Positions 16,762 through 24,951 of a DNA stretch of 41,484 nt are shown piece after piece; within the stretch, counting starts at the first letter, position 1, and every line of letters begins with the position of its first letter. The stretch is from Oscillospiraceae bacterium (lineage in GTDB: Bacteria > Bacillota > Clostridia > Oscillospirales > JAKOTC01): positions 1 through 41,484 of the forward strand of contig DAOPZJ010000021.1 in NCBI GenBank assembly GCA_035353335.1. The letters are read 5' to 3'. The notes beneath the pieces are model-generated. The model did not search any database. It was not told the DNA's origin and worked only from the letters and a program-made list of their open reading frames with translations. Both the position numbers and the translations under genes were made by a program.

Positions 16762-17301
16762 ATGAAGGCAACAGGAATCGTCAGGAGAATCGACGATTTG
16801 GGCCGGGTGGTCATTCCAAAGGAAATAAGGCGCACCATGCGCATCCGGGAGGGCGACCCGCTCGAAATTTTCACGAACGCCGACGGAGAGGTCATCTTTA
16901 AAAAGTATTCGCCCATCGGCGAACTGACCGAAGTTTCAAGCATCTACGCGGAGGTCATGTTCAAAAACAGCACCGACCCCGTCATCATCTGCGACCGCGA
17001 CCATGTGATCGCGGCGTCGGGGGTCTCGAAAAAGGAAGTGCTGGAACGGAGGGTCTCGCCTCTGCTCGAGGAAGTGATGGAGCAGCGCAAGCCGTTTGTC
17101 GCGAAACCGGGCCTGAAACATCTGGCGGCCATCGAAGGCATTGAGCGCACCGCGTCCATCGCGATCCCGATTCTGGCGGCGGGCGACGTCTGCGGCGCGG
17201 TGATGATGATGTCGGACGAAAACAGCACCGTCCCGAAAGACAGCGACGTCAAGATGATCAACGTCGCGGCCGCGTTTTTGGGCCGCCAGCTCGAAGGGTA
17301 A
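16762..17301 (+). CDS. spoVT: Stage V sporulation regulator SpoVT
   Basis: This 179-aa protein has an N-terminal AbrB-type swapped-hairpin DNA-binding domain (MKATGIVRRIDDLGRVVIPK, then EIRRTMRIREGDPLEIF). A C-terminal GAF-like domain spans residues 55-178. The length matches SpoVT of Bacillus subtilis (178 aa). SpoVT adjusts forespore gene expression late in sporulation. The ATG at 16762 is set by cggagga, and the longer open frame upstream has no site. It is divergent from the membrane-protein gene. I saw no convincing sigma-G box. Confidence 0.93.
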   Translation: MKATGIVRRIDDLGRVVIPKEIRRTMRIREGDPLEIFTNADGEVIFKKYSPIGELTEVSSIYAEVMFKNSTDPVIICDRDHVIAASGVSKKEVLERRVSPLLEEVMEQRKPFVAKPGLKHLAAIEGIERTASIAIPILAAGDVCGAVMMMSDENSTVPKDSDVKMINVAAAFLGRQLEG

Positions 17302-17382
17302 ATGTCGGTTTGAGTAAAACAGCGTCGTGATTTGACGCAATAAAGAATGCCACGCTATTTAGCGATTGAAATGGTATTTATC

Positions 17383-17412
17383 TGACTGCCCGCACAAACG
17401 CGCGGGCAGTCA
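17383..17412 (+). terminator. Hairpin after spoVT
   Basis: A perfect 11-bp GC-rich stem (17383-17393 with 17402-17412) lies 80 bases after spoVT. The tail is A/T-rich rather than a clean T-run, so termination is likely but not certain. Confidence 0.5.
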
Positions 17413-17427
17413 CAAATTTATTATAAT

Positions 17428-17481
17428 GTAAAACATACATACAAAATTATCTTGTTTTACCTGAATGAAAAGATGTATAAT
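17428..17481 (+). promoter_or_regulatory. Promoter with inverted repeat for the 85-aa gene
   Basis: TTGTTT (17452-17457) and TATAAT (17476-17481) are spaced by 18 bases. An 8-bp inverted repeat (gtaaaaca at 17428-17435 and tgttttac at 17453-17460) covers the -35 box and could be an operator. Confidence 0.6.
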
Positions 17482-17511
17482 TTAACCATCTTGATTTTAG
17501 AGGAGATATAA

Positions 17512-17769
17512 ATGGAGTTTCAACATATCTGGGATAATATCTTAAAGCACGAAGGTGCAGAATTTTATACGAAAACGCATTTACCTTTTACATATAAAAT
17601 AAAAGGCGGATGTGTTGTTCCTAACAGAACTAATTACCCTTTGGCAAAGATAAATTTTGAAAAAGCAGCTAAGATGCTTCCGCTGGAAGGTCCGGGGCAG
17701 ATTAATAGTATGGTCATGGGTCCATCATATGTTTATTCATTGTTGACTGATAAACGCATTATTGGTTAA
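17512..17769 (+). CDS. Small conserved protein of unknown function, AT-rich
   Basis: This 85-aa soluble protein contains FYTKTHLPFTYKIKGG, a VPNRTNYPLAKINFEKA middle and a GPGQINSMVMGPSYVYSLL end. I recall proteins of this pattern scattered in bacterial genomes, often near accessory genes, but no function is known to me. The ATG is preceded by gaggagat at ideal distance. Gene and promoter are far richer in A/T than the neighbouring spoVT and rplS, which suggests acquisition from elsewhere. Confidence 0.75.
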   Translation: MEFQHIWDNILKHEGAEFYTKTHLPFTYKIKGGCVVPNRTNYPLAKINFEKAAKMLPLEGPGQINSMVMGPSYVYSLLTDKRIIG

Positions 17770-17823
17770 CATCGATTAATTGTGTCCTAACCACCTTATC
17801 TTTGGATTATACATAAAAAACGC

Positions 17824-17852
17824 TTGCAATCCCTTTTAAACTGTGATATAAT
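17824..17852 (+). promoter_or_regulatory. Promoter of the rplS operon
   Basis: TTGCAA (17824-17829) and TATAAT (17847-17852) are spaced by 17 bases, about 130 bases before rplS. Confidence 0.75.
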
Positions 17853-17868
17853 CCTTAAGCATTTGTTT

Positions 17869-17956
17869 CCGGCTGTTCCGGCCGGGGGTTGATGACAAAA
17901 ACATTAACGCAGGTATTCCTCTGGCGGCGCATTGTATGCGCGAGACCATGAATGCC
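17869..17956 (+). promoter_or_regulatory. Structured rplS leader, probable L19 autoregulatory leader
   Basis: The leader holds a small ccggc/gccgg stem (17869-17885). A 7-bp helix (17912-17918 with 17950-17956) encloses the hairpin gcgcat-tgt-atgcgc (17927-17941). Leaders before rplS that bind L19 are known in Firmicutes. Identity with that family is inference from position and folding by eye. Confidence 0.5.
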
Positions 17957-17982
17957 GGTAAAATACGGAGGGTAAAAACATC

Positions 17983-18324
17983 ATGGATCTCATTAAAACA
18001 ATGACGGATTCCTGCCTCAAGGCCGAGCCGCCCAAGTTCTCCATCGGCGACACCGTTCGCGTGTCGGTTAAGATCAAAGAGGGCGAGCGCGAGAGAATCC
18101 AGGCCTTTGAAGGCACGGTCATCGCCCGCAAAAACAGCGGCATCTCCGAGACGTTCACGGTTCGCCGCATCTCTTACGGCGTCGGCGTCGAGCGCGTGTT
18201 CCCGATTCACAGCCCGAACATCGCGGGAGTCGAAGTCGTCCGCAAAGGCACCGTCCGCCGCGGCAAGCTCTACTATCTGCGTACCCGTGTGGGCAAGTCC
18301 GCAAAGATCAAAGAAAAACTTTAA
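17983..18324 (+). CDS. rplS: Large ribosomal subunit protein bL19
   Basis: This 113-aa protein shows the L19 signatures GDTVRVSVKIKEGERERIQAFEG and TVRRISYGVGVERVFPIHSPN in order and has the normal length. L19 sits at the interface of the two ribosomal subunits. A cggaggg site precedes the ATG. A hairpin at 18333-18357 separates it from lepB, as expected if ribosomal protein is needed in far greater amount than the processing and assembly enzymes downstream. Confidence 0.98.
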   Translation: MDLIKTMTDSCLKAEPPKFSIGDTVRVSVKIKEGERERIQAFEGTVIARKNSGISETFTVRRISYGVGVERVFPIHSPNIAGVEVVRKGTVRRGKLYYLRTRVGKSAKIKEKL

Positions 18325-18332
18325 AAACAAAC

Positions 18333-18357
18333 ACTGCGGGGACGTCGTCTCCGCAGT
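18333..18357 (+). terminator. Attenuating hairpin between rplS and lepB
   Basis: An 11-bp stem with one G-U pair (18333-18343 with 18347-18357) has no strong T-run after it. It may partly reduce readthrough or protect the rplS message end. Confidence 0.45.
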
Positions 18358-18420
18358 TGTCATATTCGGCTGTTTTACGGTACTGTCGGCCGAAATCCTT
18401 GAAGGGAACCGGACAAAACG

Positions 18421-18978
18421 ATGAACGACGACGCCAAAAGCGAACCGAGATACGGATTTTCCTACAACTTAGCCGATTTCATGCTCAGCATGGTCAAAGT
18501 CACCGCCGTGCTGGTGGTGGTGTTGATGCTGCTGTTTCGCTACGCGGTCGTGGACGGCGACTCCATGGTCCCGACTTTCGAAAACCGCGACCGCGTCTTT
18601 GCCGCCAACATCTTTTATGAACCGCAGCGGCTCGACGTCGTGGCGGTCTTTGAGGTAAACACGCTCCACAAACCGCTGATCAAACGCGTCATCGGCATTG
18701 CCGGCGACAAAATCGTCGTCGACGCCGCGGCCGGAAAGGTCTACGTCAATGATATCGCGCTCGAAGACGCCTACGTGTCGGGCCCGACCAACGAGGCGGG
18801 CAGCGTCAGTTACCCCGTCATCGTGCCCGAGGGATACATTTTCGTCATGGGCGACAACCGCAATTACTCCTACGACAGCCGCTATACCGAGATCGGAATG
18901 ATCAAACTGAGCGCGGTCATCGGAAAAGTCGTTTTGCGGTTTTACCCCGTTGACAAAGTGACTTCACAGTTCTCATGA
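18421..18978 (+). CDS. lepB: Signal peptidase I
   Basis: This 185-aa protein has one N-terminal membrane helix (about 23-42) and a catalytic domain with Ser48 in GDSMVPTF and general base Lys88 in IKRVIGIAGD. The downstream box GYIFVMGDNRNYSYDSR is also present. It removes signal peptides from secreted proteins outside the membrane. Its place between rplS and rbgA is common in Firmicutes. The stop overlaps the next start as ATGA. Confidence 0.96.
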   Translation: MNDDAKSEPRYGFSYNLADFMLSMVKVTAVLVVVLMLLFRYAVVDGDSMVPTFENRDRVFAANIFYEPQRLDVVAVFEVNTLHKPLIKRVIGIAGDKIVVDAAAGKVYVNDIALEDAYVSGPTNEAGSVSYPVIVPEGYIFVMGDNRNYSYDSRYTEIGMIKLSAVIGKVVLRFYPVDKVTSQFS

Positions 18979-19817
18979 CACCCGATATCCAATGGTACCC
19001 GGGTCACATGACCAGGACCCGCCGCGAGATCGAAGCGCAGCTCAAAATCGTCGATCTGGTGGCGGAAGTGCTCGACGCGCGTCTGCCGCTGTCATCGCGC
19101 AATCCCGACATCGATTCCATCGCAGCCGGAAAACCCCGGCTGATTCTTTTGAATAAATCCGATCTCGCCAATCGGAAAATCACCCTCGCCTGGGCCGAAA
19201 AATTCCGGTCGCAGGGTCTCGGCGTGGTCATCACCGACTGCAAGAGCGGCTACGGCATCAACAGCATCAAGCCGGCCGCGTTCTCGCTGCTCGCCGAAAA
19301 GCGCGCGAGAGACGCGGCAAGAGGTATGACGAAGGCCGTCCGGATGATGGTCTGCGGCATTCCGAACGTCGGCAAATCGGCGCTGATCAACCGGCTCGCC
19401 GGCACGAAAAAAGTCCGCGTCGAAGACCGTCCCGGCGTCACCCGCGCCCGTCAGTGGGTCACGGTCGACAGTGAATTCGAACTCATGGACACCGCGGGCG
19501 TGCTCTGGCCGAAATTCGAAGACAAAGAAGCCGCCGTCCGCCTTGCGCTGACCGGCGCGATCAAAGACGCGGTGCTCGATACCGCCGGGCTTGCGCTGAA
19601 AATGCTCGAATACCTCTCCCAAACCGAACCCGAAGCGCTGAAAGCGCGTTATGAAGTTGATCTCTCCGGCACGCCGCTGGAACTCTTCGACCGCATCTGC
19701 AAAAAGCGCGGCATGATAATCCGGGGCGGCGAGCCCGATTACGAGCGCTGCGCGGTGATGCTGCTCGACGAACTGCGCGGGGGTAAACTCGGCCCCGTCT
19801 CTTTCGAAAAGCCATGA
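18975..19817 (+). CDS. rbgA: Ribosome assembly GTPase RbgA (YlqF)
   Basis: This 280-aa protein is a circularly permuted GTPase: G4 NKSD (60-63) comes before G1 GIPNVGKS (128-135), G2 around T156 and G3 DTAG (172-175). The N-terminal IQWYPGHM motif is characteristic. RbgA acts in a late step of 50S subunit assembly. The gene is coupled to lepB and rnhB-yraN by four-base overlaps on both sides. Confidence 0.96.
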   Translation: MTPDIQWYPGHMTRTRREIEAQLKIVDLVAEVLDARLPLSSRNPDIDSIAAGKPRLILLNKSDLANRKITLAWAEKFRSQGLGVVITDCKSGYGINSIKPAAFSLLAEKRARDAARGMTKAVRMMVCGIPNVGKSALINRLAGTKKVRVEDRPGVTRARQWVTVDSEFELMDTAGVLWPKFEDKEAAVRLALTGAIKDAVLDTAGLALKMLEYLSQTEPEALKARYEVDLSGTPLELFDRICKKRGMIIRGGEPDYERCAVMLLDELRGGKLGPVSFEKP

Positions 19818-20800
19818 CGCTCTATGAATTCGACAAAGCGGTCTGCGGCGAGGGTTTCCCCGTCGTCTGCGGGCTCGACGAAGCGGGCAGAGGCCCGCTG
19901 GCGGGTCGGGTCTATGCCGCCGCGTGCGTGCTTCCGGCCGGATTCGAGCCGGAATTTTTAAACGACTCCAAAAAACTGACCGCCAAACGGCGGGAGGTTT
20001 TATATGACGAGATCACCGCGAACGCCCTCGACTGGGCGGTCGCTTTTTCCGATGAAAAAGAGATCGACGCGATGAACATCCTCGAGGCCTCGCTGCTCGC
20101 GATGCGCCGCGCCGCCGCGCAGTTGTCGGTCATTCCCGACATCTATTTGGTCGACGGCAACCGCCATCCGAAGATCGCGGGGGTCTGCCGCATGGTCGTG
20201 CAGGGAGACGGCAAATCGGCCTCGGTCGCGGCGGCCTCGATCCTGGCCAAGGTCAGCCGTGACCGCTATATGACCGCGATGGCGGAAAAATACCCGGGCT
20301 ATGGATTCGAGCAGCATTTCGGCTATCCGGTCAAGGCGCATTACGACGCCCTCGCCGATCTCGGCCCCTGCGAACTCCACCGCAGGACCTTTTTAAAGAA
20401 TTTGGAAGAAAAGCACCCCGCCGCAAGCAAAGGCGCCAAAGGCGCCGCCGTAAGCAAAGGCGCAAAAGGCGCCACCGTGAGAGGCGCCTTGGGCGAAGAC
20501 GCGGCGGCCGTCTTTCTCGAACACAGCGGTTTTCGGATTTTATCCCGCAATTTCAAAGTCACCGAGGGCGAGCTGGACATCGTCGCAGAGCGCAACGCCC
20601 TCGTACATATCGTCGAAGTCAAACAGCGCGCCGCCGACTCTATCGAGCGCCCCGCGGCTTTTGTCACTCCGGCAAAGCAAAACCGCCTCAAAACAGCCGC
20701 CATGCGCTGGCTGTCCCAAAGCGGCTGCAAAATGCCGTTTTGTTTCGACATCGTCGAAATTTTAGGCGACGAAATCACCCTGATCGAAAACGCGTTCTGA
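19814..20800 (+). CDS. rnhB: Fusion of RNase HII and YraN-type nuclease domain
   Basis: This 328-aa protein joins two enzymes that are usually separate neighbours. Residues 1-200 are RNase HII with Asp22-Glu23 (GLDEAGRGP), Asp114 (VDGN) and Asp150 (AKVSRD). It cuts RNA in RNA-DNA hybrids and at single ribonucleotides. Residues 224-328 are a YraN/UPF0102 domain with the nuclease core GELDIV (Asp255) and HIVEVK (Glu268, Lys270). Its role is not well defined and may be in DNA processing. The linker (203-223) holds two copies of an A-x-SKGAKGA unit, also visible in the DNA. The final 99 bases recur at 23921-24019. Confidence 0.94.
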   Translation: MTLYEFDKAVCGEGFPVVCGLDEAGRGPLAGRVYAAACVLPAGFEPEFLNDSKKLTAKRREVLYDEITANALDWAVAFSDEKEIDAMNILEASLLAMRRAAAQLSVIPDIYLVDGNRHPKIAGVCRMVVQGDGKSASVAAASILAKVSRDRYMTAMAEKYPGYGFEQHFGYPVKAHYDALADLGPCELHRRTFLKNLEEKHPAASKGAKGAAVSKGAKGATVRGALGEDAAAVFLEHSGFRILSRNFKVTEGELDIVAERNALVHIVEVKQRAADSIERPAAFVTPAKQNRLKTAAMRWLSQSGCKMPFCFDIVEILGDEITLIENAF

Positions 20801-20804
20801 ATTG

Positions 20805-20822
20805 CCGGCATGATGCCGGTTC
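20805..20822 (+). terminator. Short hairpin after rnhB-yraN
   Basis: A 5-bp GC stem (20805-20809 with 20815-20819) is followed by a few T. It is weak, and readthrough into the next gene is possible. Confidence 0.3.
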
Positions 20823-20847
20823 TTAAAAAACGACAGGAGGAATTCCG

Positions 20848-23835
20848 ATGAACCAAATCATCAGAAGACCTGCCGCGCAATCCTGGCCGCTGAAAAACGG
20901 TTTCGGGAATCACCGGCTGATTGTGCGGGTATCAAAGGCCGCGGATTATGTCATGGCAGAGGCTCAGTGGAGGAGACGGGACGCTGAACCATGGAAGATC
21001 GGTGTACGGATCAAACACCTCGTTACGGATGCGGAAATTACGGATATCAAAATTCTAGGGAACACAAGAGAAAACTGCAGGATCGTATTCAGGGCGCCGA
21101 TGACGGGTGAATACGGCATATACTTTATGCCGTTTGTCATTGAAGGAAGGCACTGGTATACTCCGTTTGTGCGATATATGCCGGCTGAGGATTTAAAGGC
21201 GGACAAAAGCTGGGCCTCTTCCCTGCCGGATTGCCCGGAACGCGCTGAGGCACTTGCCATAGAGAGCCGTACGGCGTTTGATCTGTTCGGTTCAATGGAA
21301 GTGATCGCTTCGGAACAAGAGACAAATGAGCTGATTGAACTCCATCGTGAGAAGGATTTTTTAATATTTACCGAAGACAGGCAAAACCCCGTCATGATGT
21401 TTTATGACCTCCCGCAAAAATGGATTACGCGGGAAGGGGTAAAAAGTCATTTCAACGGCAGCGCTTTTTCAGACGAATACTATGTCTTTCAGGCCGCGGT
21501 TTACGCGCTGAAAGACATTGAATGCCTGAAAGCGGAATTTGAAAGCGATACGTTTGACACCGGCAGGCTGACCTGTTTTAATACGCACGGCACCGACTGG
21601 CTGGGAAGAAGGTTTTCCAAAACCCTGTCCGTTCGAAAAGGGGAGATCCTGCCGCTCTGGGTCGGCGTTGACATCCCGAAATATACGGATGAGGCCGGGT
21701 TTACGGATAAAATATGTTTTGATGTTTCGATCGGCACCGGTCGTGCATCAAAAGAAAAAATATCGGTTGAGCTGGACATCAGCAGGGAAAATCTGCCTCG
21801 GCGCGGAGATGCCGATCTTTGGCGGCTGTCGCGTCTGAGGTGGTTGAACTCCGGAATCGGGCTGGAAGAAAGCACCGTCAAGCCATACACGCCGGTCGTT
21901 GTCAGGGGCGACACAGTCACCTGCCTCGGCAGAAGCGTGACATTCGGCGCAAACGCATTGCCGTTGTCGATCAAAACATATTATAACAACAACGCCACGG
22001 ACATCACCGAACGGGCAAGAGACGTGATTTCCGAACCAATCGGGTTTTCAGTCGCTGCCGGCGGAAAAGTCCTTCCTTTTATACAGGAAAAATACAGTGT
22101 CAAGAGCATCAATGATACCAAAGCCGAAGCAGCCGCGGAACTGAATTGCGGCAATATATCAATGAAAACAAAAACGGTTATGGAGTATGACGGACACGCG
22201 GAAACATATATTACGCTCGTCTCGTCCGAAGACATCCTCATAGATGATGGCGGTCTGCATATCGCCATGCCCGGGGATGCCGCCAAATACATGGCCGGTA
22301 TGGGATACGAGGGCGGTCTTACCGCGCAGGAATGGGATTACAGGTGGGACGAACAATACGCGAACAATTTTTTGTGGGTCGGAAACGTGTATGCCGGGTT
22401 GTCGCTTAAATTGAAGCACAACGAAGACGTCTGGGAGTTGTATAATTTCAAAAAACAAGGCGTTCCCGCTTCGTGGGCCAACGGCGGAAACGGCGGGGTC
22501 AGGTTGGAAAAAACAGGCGGCAACCCGACGATCCATGCGTTTACCGGCGGATTTACGTTAAAAGCCGGAATGCCTGTTCTGTTCCGTTTTTCGCTTCTCA
22601 TCACACCGCTAAAACCGATCGACACCGACATGCACTGGCAGCACAGGTATTACCACAAAGATACATGGAATAACGAAATACCCGATATCGAAGAGGCGAA
22701 AGAAGTCGGTGCCGCGATCATAAATCTGCACCAGGGCGGGCCTTTGAATCCGTTCATCAACTATCCCTTCGAACAGTCGGACAACCTTTCCCTGCAGACA
22801 AAGCAAGCGCACGATACCGGCCTGAGGTATAAGATTTATTACACCGTGAGGGAACTGACCAATCACGCCGCGGAACTGCCCGTGCTTCGCGCGCTGGGCA
22901 GCGAGATTTTGATGGACAGCCCGAATTTCCGCATCGCGGACCATTTTACCGATTCCCCCGACGAGCGGATGACCGGCGCGCCCTGGCTCTGCGAGCACCT
23001 GACCGAGGGTTTCGTTCCGGCATGGCAGGCGCTGCTGCCGAACGGCGAATACGACAGTGCGATTGCTGCGACAGGGCTGTCCAGATGGCACAACTATTAT
23101 CTTGAAGGACTTTCATGGCTGATAAAGGTAAATGATTTCGATGGTATCTATCTCGACGGTGTCGGATACGATCGTCAAATTATGAAGCGGGTGCGCAGAA
23201 CGCTGGATCAGGCCAAGCCGGGCTGCCTGATTGATTTCCATTCGGGCAATAACTATAATCCGCTGTACGGGCTGGCGAATCCGATCATTCAGTATTTGGA
23301 ACTGATGCCGGGCATCGACAGTCTCTGGCTGGGCGAAGGTTATGACTACGAAAATACCTCTCCGGAATACTGGCTTGCGGAAGTCAGCGGCATACCCTTC
23401 GGCCTGATGGGTGACATGCTTTCGGCCGGCGGCAACCGCTGGCGCGGCATGGTCTTCGGTATGACGGCGCGGTACGGTTGGCAGCAGGGAGGGAACCCTG
23501 TGCCGGTGTGGGAATTGTGGAAGCGGTTTGGCATGCAGGGCACAAAAATGCTGGGATGGTGGGATGAAGACTGCCCTGTCAAAACAAACAGTGACAGGCT
23601 TAAGGCGACCGCCTTCGTCGGGGAAGACCGCTGCATGATTGCTGTCGCATCATGGGAAAAAGAATCGGCCGCTGTCCGTTTTGATATCGATTGGGCAAAA
23701 CTCAACGTATCCGAATCCGACCGCATCACAATTCCGTTTATTCAAGATTATCAGGATGAAGAACCGTTCGACTTCAGCAAACCGCTCGGCATTGAACCGA
23801 ATAAAGGGAAGATCATCATCATCCGAAAAGGATGA
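20848..23835 (+). CDS. Large putative intracellular glycosidase (TIM-barrel type)
   Basis: This 995-aa protein has no signal peptide. The first 560 residues look all-beta. The C-terminal part (about 590-900) looks like a TIM barrel with MHWQHRYYHKDTW, GLRYKIYYTVREL and the Asp-rich strand FDGIYLDGVGYDR (Asp765, Asp770). These are followed by a DFHSGNNYN strand. Such FDG-x-YLDG strands carry catalytic or substrate-binding Asp in several glycosidase clans. Closest by memory are the large GH123-like/DUF6067 proteins, but I cannot assign the family. An aggagg site sets the ATG. No sugar transporter is adjacent. It lies between the original yraN end and its duplicated copy. Confidence 0.72.
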   Translation: MNQIIRRPAAQSWPLKNGFGNHRLIVRVSKAADYVMAEAQWRRRDAEPWKIGVRIKHLVTDAEITDIKILGNTRENCRIVFRAPMTGEYGIYFMPFVIEGRHWYTPFVRYMPAEDLKADKSWASSLPDCPERAEALAIESRTAFDLFGSMEVIASEQETNELIELHREKDFLIFTEDRQNPVMMFYDLPQKWITREGVKSHFNGSAFSDEYYVFQAAVYALKDIECLKAEFESDTFDTGRLTCFNTHGTDWLGRRFSKTLSVRKGEILPLWVGVDIPKYTDEAGFTDKICFDVSIGTGRASKEKISVELDISRENLPRRGDADLWRLSRLRWLNSGIGLEESTVKPYTPVVVRGDTVTCLGRSVTFGANALPLSIKTYYNNNATDITERARDVISEPIGFSVAAGGKVLPFIQEKYSVKSINDTKAEAAAELNCGNISMKTKTVMEYDGHAETYITLVSSEDILIDDGGLHIAMPGDAAKYMAGMGYEGGLTAQEWDYRWDEQYANNFLWVGNVYAGLSLKLKHNEDVWELYNFKKQGVPASWANGGNGGVRLEKTGGNPTIHAFTGGFTLKAGMPVLFRFSLLITPLKPIDTDMHWQHRYYHKDTWNNEIPDIEEAKEVGAAIINLHQGGPLNPFINYPFEQSDNLSLQTKQAHDTGLRYKIYYTVRELTNHAAELPVLRALGSEILMDSPNFRIADHFTDSPDERMTGAPWLCEHLTEGFVPAWQALLPNGEYDSAIAATGLSRWHNYYLEGLSWLIKVNDFDGIYLDGVGYDRQIMKRVRRTLDQAKPGCLIDFHSGNNYNPLYGLANPIIQYLELMPGIDSLWLGEGYDYENTSPEYWLAEVSGIPFGLMGDMLSAGGNRWRGMVFGMTARYGWQQGGNPVPVWELWKRFGMQGTKMLGWWDEDCPVKTNSDRLKATAFVGEDRCMIAVASWEKESAAVRFDIDWAKLNVSESDRITIPFIQDYQDEEPFDFSKPLGIEPNKGKIIIIRKG

Positions 23836-23869
23836 CCGCCGCTTTCAAATTCATTATTTCAATTTCTCA

Positions 23870-24019
23870 TTCCATCAGCGCTTTGGATAACGGCTTCGCG
23901 AGCGCCGCGCAGCAGCCGCCATGCGCCGGCTGTCCCAAAGCTGCCGCAAAATGCCGTTTTGTTTCGACATCGTCGAGATTTTAGGCGACGAAATCACCCT
24001 GATCGAAAACGCTTTTTGA
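23870..24019. pseudogene. Duplication scar: thiT 3' fragment joined to yraN 3' fragment
   Basis: Bases 23871-23920 match the 3' end of thiT (24956-25006, same orientation as seen on the plus strand) with two substitutions and one deleted base. Bases 23921-24019 match the yraN end of the fusion gene (20702-20800) with six substitutions in 99. The shared word cagccgcc (23913-23920) occurs in both parents (20694-20701 and 24999-25006) and marks the joint. Neither fragment can be a working gene. The yraN part still reads in frame to its stop at 24017-24019. Confidence 0.88.
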
Positions 24020-24023
24020 ATAT

Positions 24024-24050
24024 GTAGGGGTCGGCATCCTTGACGACCCG
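24024..24050 (+). repeat. Dispersed 27-bp intergenic module
   Basis: This element begins gtaggggtcggc and ends gacgacccg. An inverted copy with three differences lies at 36531-36557. It lies just after the duplication scar. Confidence 0.65.
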
Positions 24051-24069
24051 TAAGCAACAGTTATCGCTT

Positions 24070-24585
24070 TTAAAAAAGGACCTTACTATAATCCAATTGC
24101 ATTTGCGTTATATTAATTGTTGCAAAACTGAATGCTCTCAAATCTGCATTGCCTGATGACAGGCTTGATATATAAACCTCATCCTTATAAAGCAGTATTA
24201 CATTATAATCGCCGTCACTCCAAAATGTTTCCACATTTGGCCCTTTTTCTTCAACTCTGTTAAGCAAACTCATTATGTATTCTGCATTTTGAATACTCAG
24301 CTTTTTCTTTCCCGTAAAATCGGTTGAAATCAGAGATTCCTTGGAACGTATATCACGACTATTCATACATTGACCTTTTGCATATTGTAAAACCCCGTTA
24401 CTCTCCAGTAAATAATAATATGTCGGATAACTTGCGCCGGATGTTATGGTCATTTTGAAAACAACATTATGAAAGGGACTGTACCACAGTGTTTTGAATG
24501 AGCTGAAATAGATCTTCCATGTACATGCTCCGATGATCAGTAATAACGATAATATGATTGCCGTAATTTTAATTGGCTTTTTCAT
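24070..24585 (-). CDS. Membrane-anchored protein of unknown function
   Basis: This 171-aa protein has a basic start (MKKPIK), a hydrophobic segment (about residues 6-22) ending in IIGAC that could be an anchor or a lipobox, and an extracellular domain of about 145 residues. I see no known motif. A -35/-10 pair upstream and a cggaggg site before the ATG at 24585 support expression. The longer reading to 24678 would include the promoter and is rejected. Base composition is AT-rich compared with thiT. It occupies the spacer of the second copy of the duplicated interval. Confidence 0.72.
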   Translation of the reverse strand: MKKPIKITAIILSLLLIIGACTWKIYFSSFKTLWYSPFHNVVFKMTITSGASYPTYYYLLESNGVLQYAKGQCMNSRDIRSKESLISTDFTGKKKLSIQNAEYIMSLLNRVEEKGPNVETFWSDGDYNVILLYKDEVYISSLSSGNADLRAFSFATINITQMQLDYSKVLF

Positions 24586-24613
24586 AAAATGATGAACCCT
24601 CCGTTTATGGTAT

Positions 24614-24642
24614 ATATTACCATCGAAGTAGAGTTTCGTCAA
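24614..24642 (-). promoter_or_regulatory. Promoter for the membrane-anchored protein gene
   Basis: On the minus strand TTGACG (24637-24642) and TAATAT (24614-24619) are spaced by 17 bases, about 30 bases before the start codon. Confidence 0.7.
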
Positions 24643-24661
24643 GATCATACCTATAAACAAA

Positions 24662-24691
24662 AGCGGACGGAAGCTCAAAGCTCCGCCCGCT
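24662..24691 (-). terminator. Hairpin terminator after thiT
   Basis: A 13-bp imperfect stem (24662-24675 with 24679-24691) with a one-base bulge is flanked by T-runs in both directions. It separates thiT from the next minus-strand gene. The rest of 24692-24951 contains only dispersed-repeat sequence and no gene. Confidence 0.55.
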
Positions 24692-24871
24692 CAATTTTTC
24701 TTACGCCTGCGCGGTGGCCGTGCAGACATTCTTGCCTCCCTTGTATTCAGTAACGGCTGCGCCGTTCCCGCAGGAATGGGGGCAGAATTGCTATGCAATT
24801 CATCTTCCGCCTGAAGCGGTGGTTGGATTCATATTTGTAGGGAAGCGAAATCCGCGCGGCGGGACAAGGTT

Positions 24872-24947
24872 GCCGACCCCTGCAACTCGGACGGCCAATG
24901 GCCGCCCCTACGCCATAATTCTTGATTTTGAATTCTGAATTCCGAAT
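24872..24947. repeat. Dispersed intergenic repeat module
   Basis: The stretch contains gccgacccct, the small palindrome ggccaatggcc and gcccctac, followed by the aattctgaattccgaat spacer. Related modules occur at 24024-24050, 36341-36445 and 36531-36557. No coding sequence is seen here. Confidence 0.6.
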
Positions 24948-24951
24948 TTCC

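Noticed and set aside
24714..24938. 74-aa open frame upstream of thiT end
   Set aside because: It consists of dispersed-repeat sequence, with no ribosome site.
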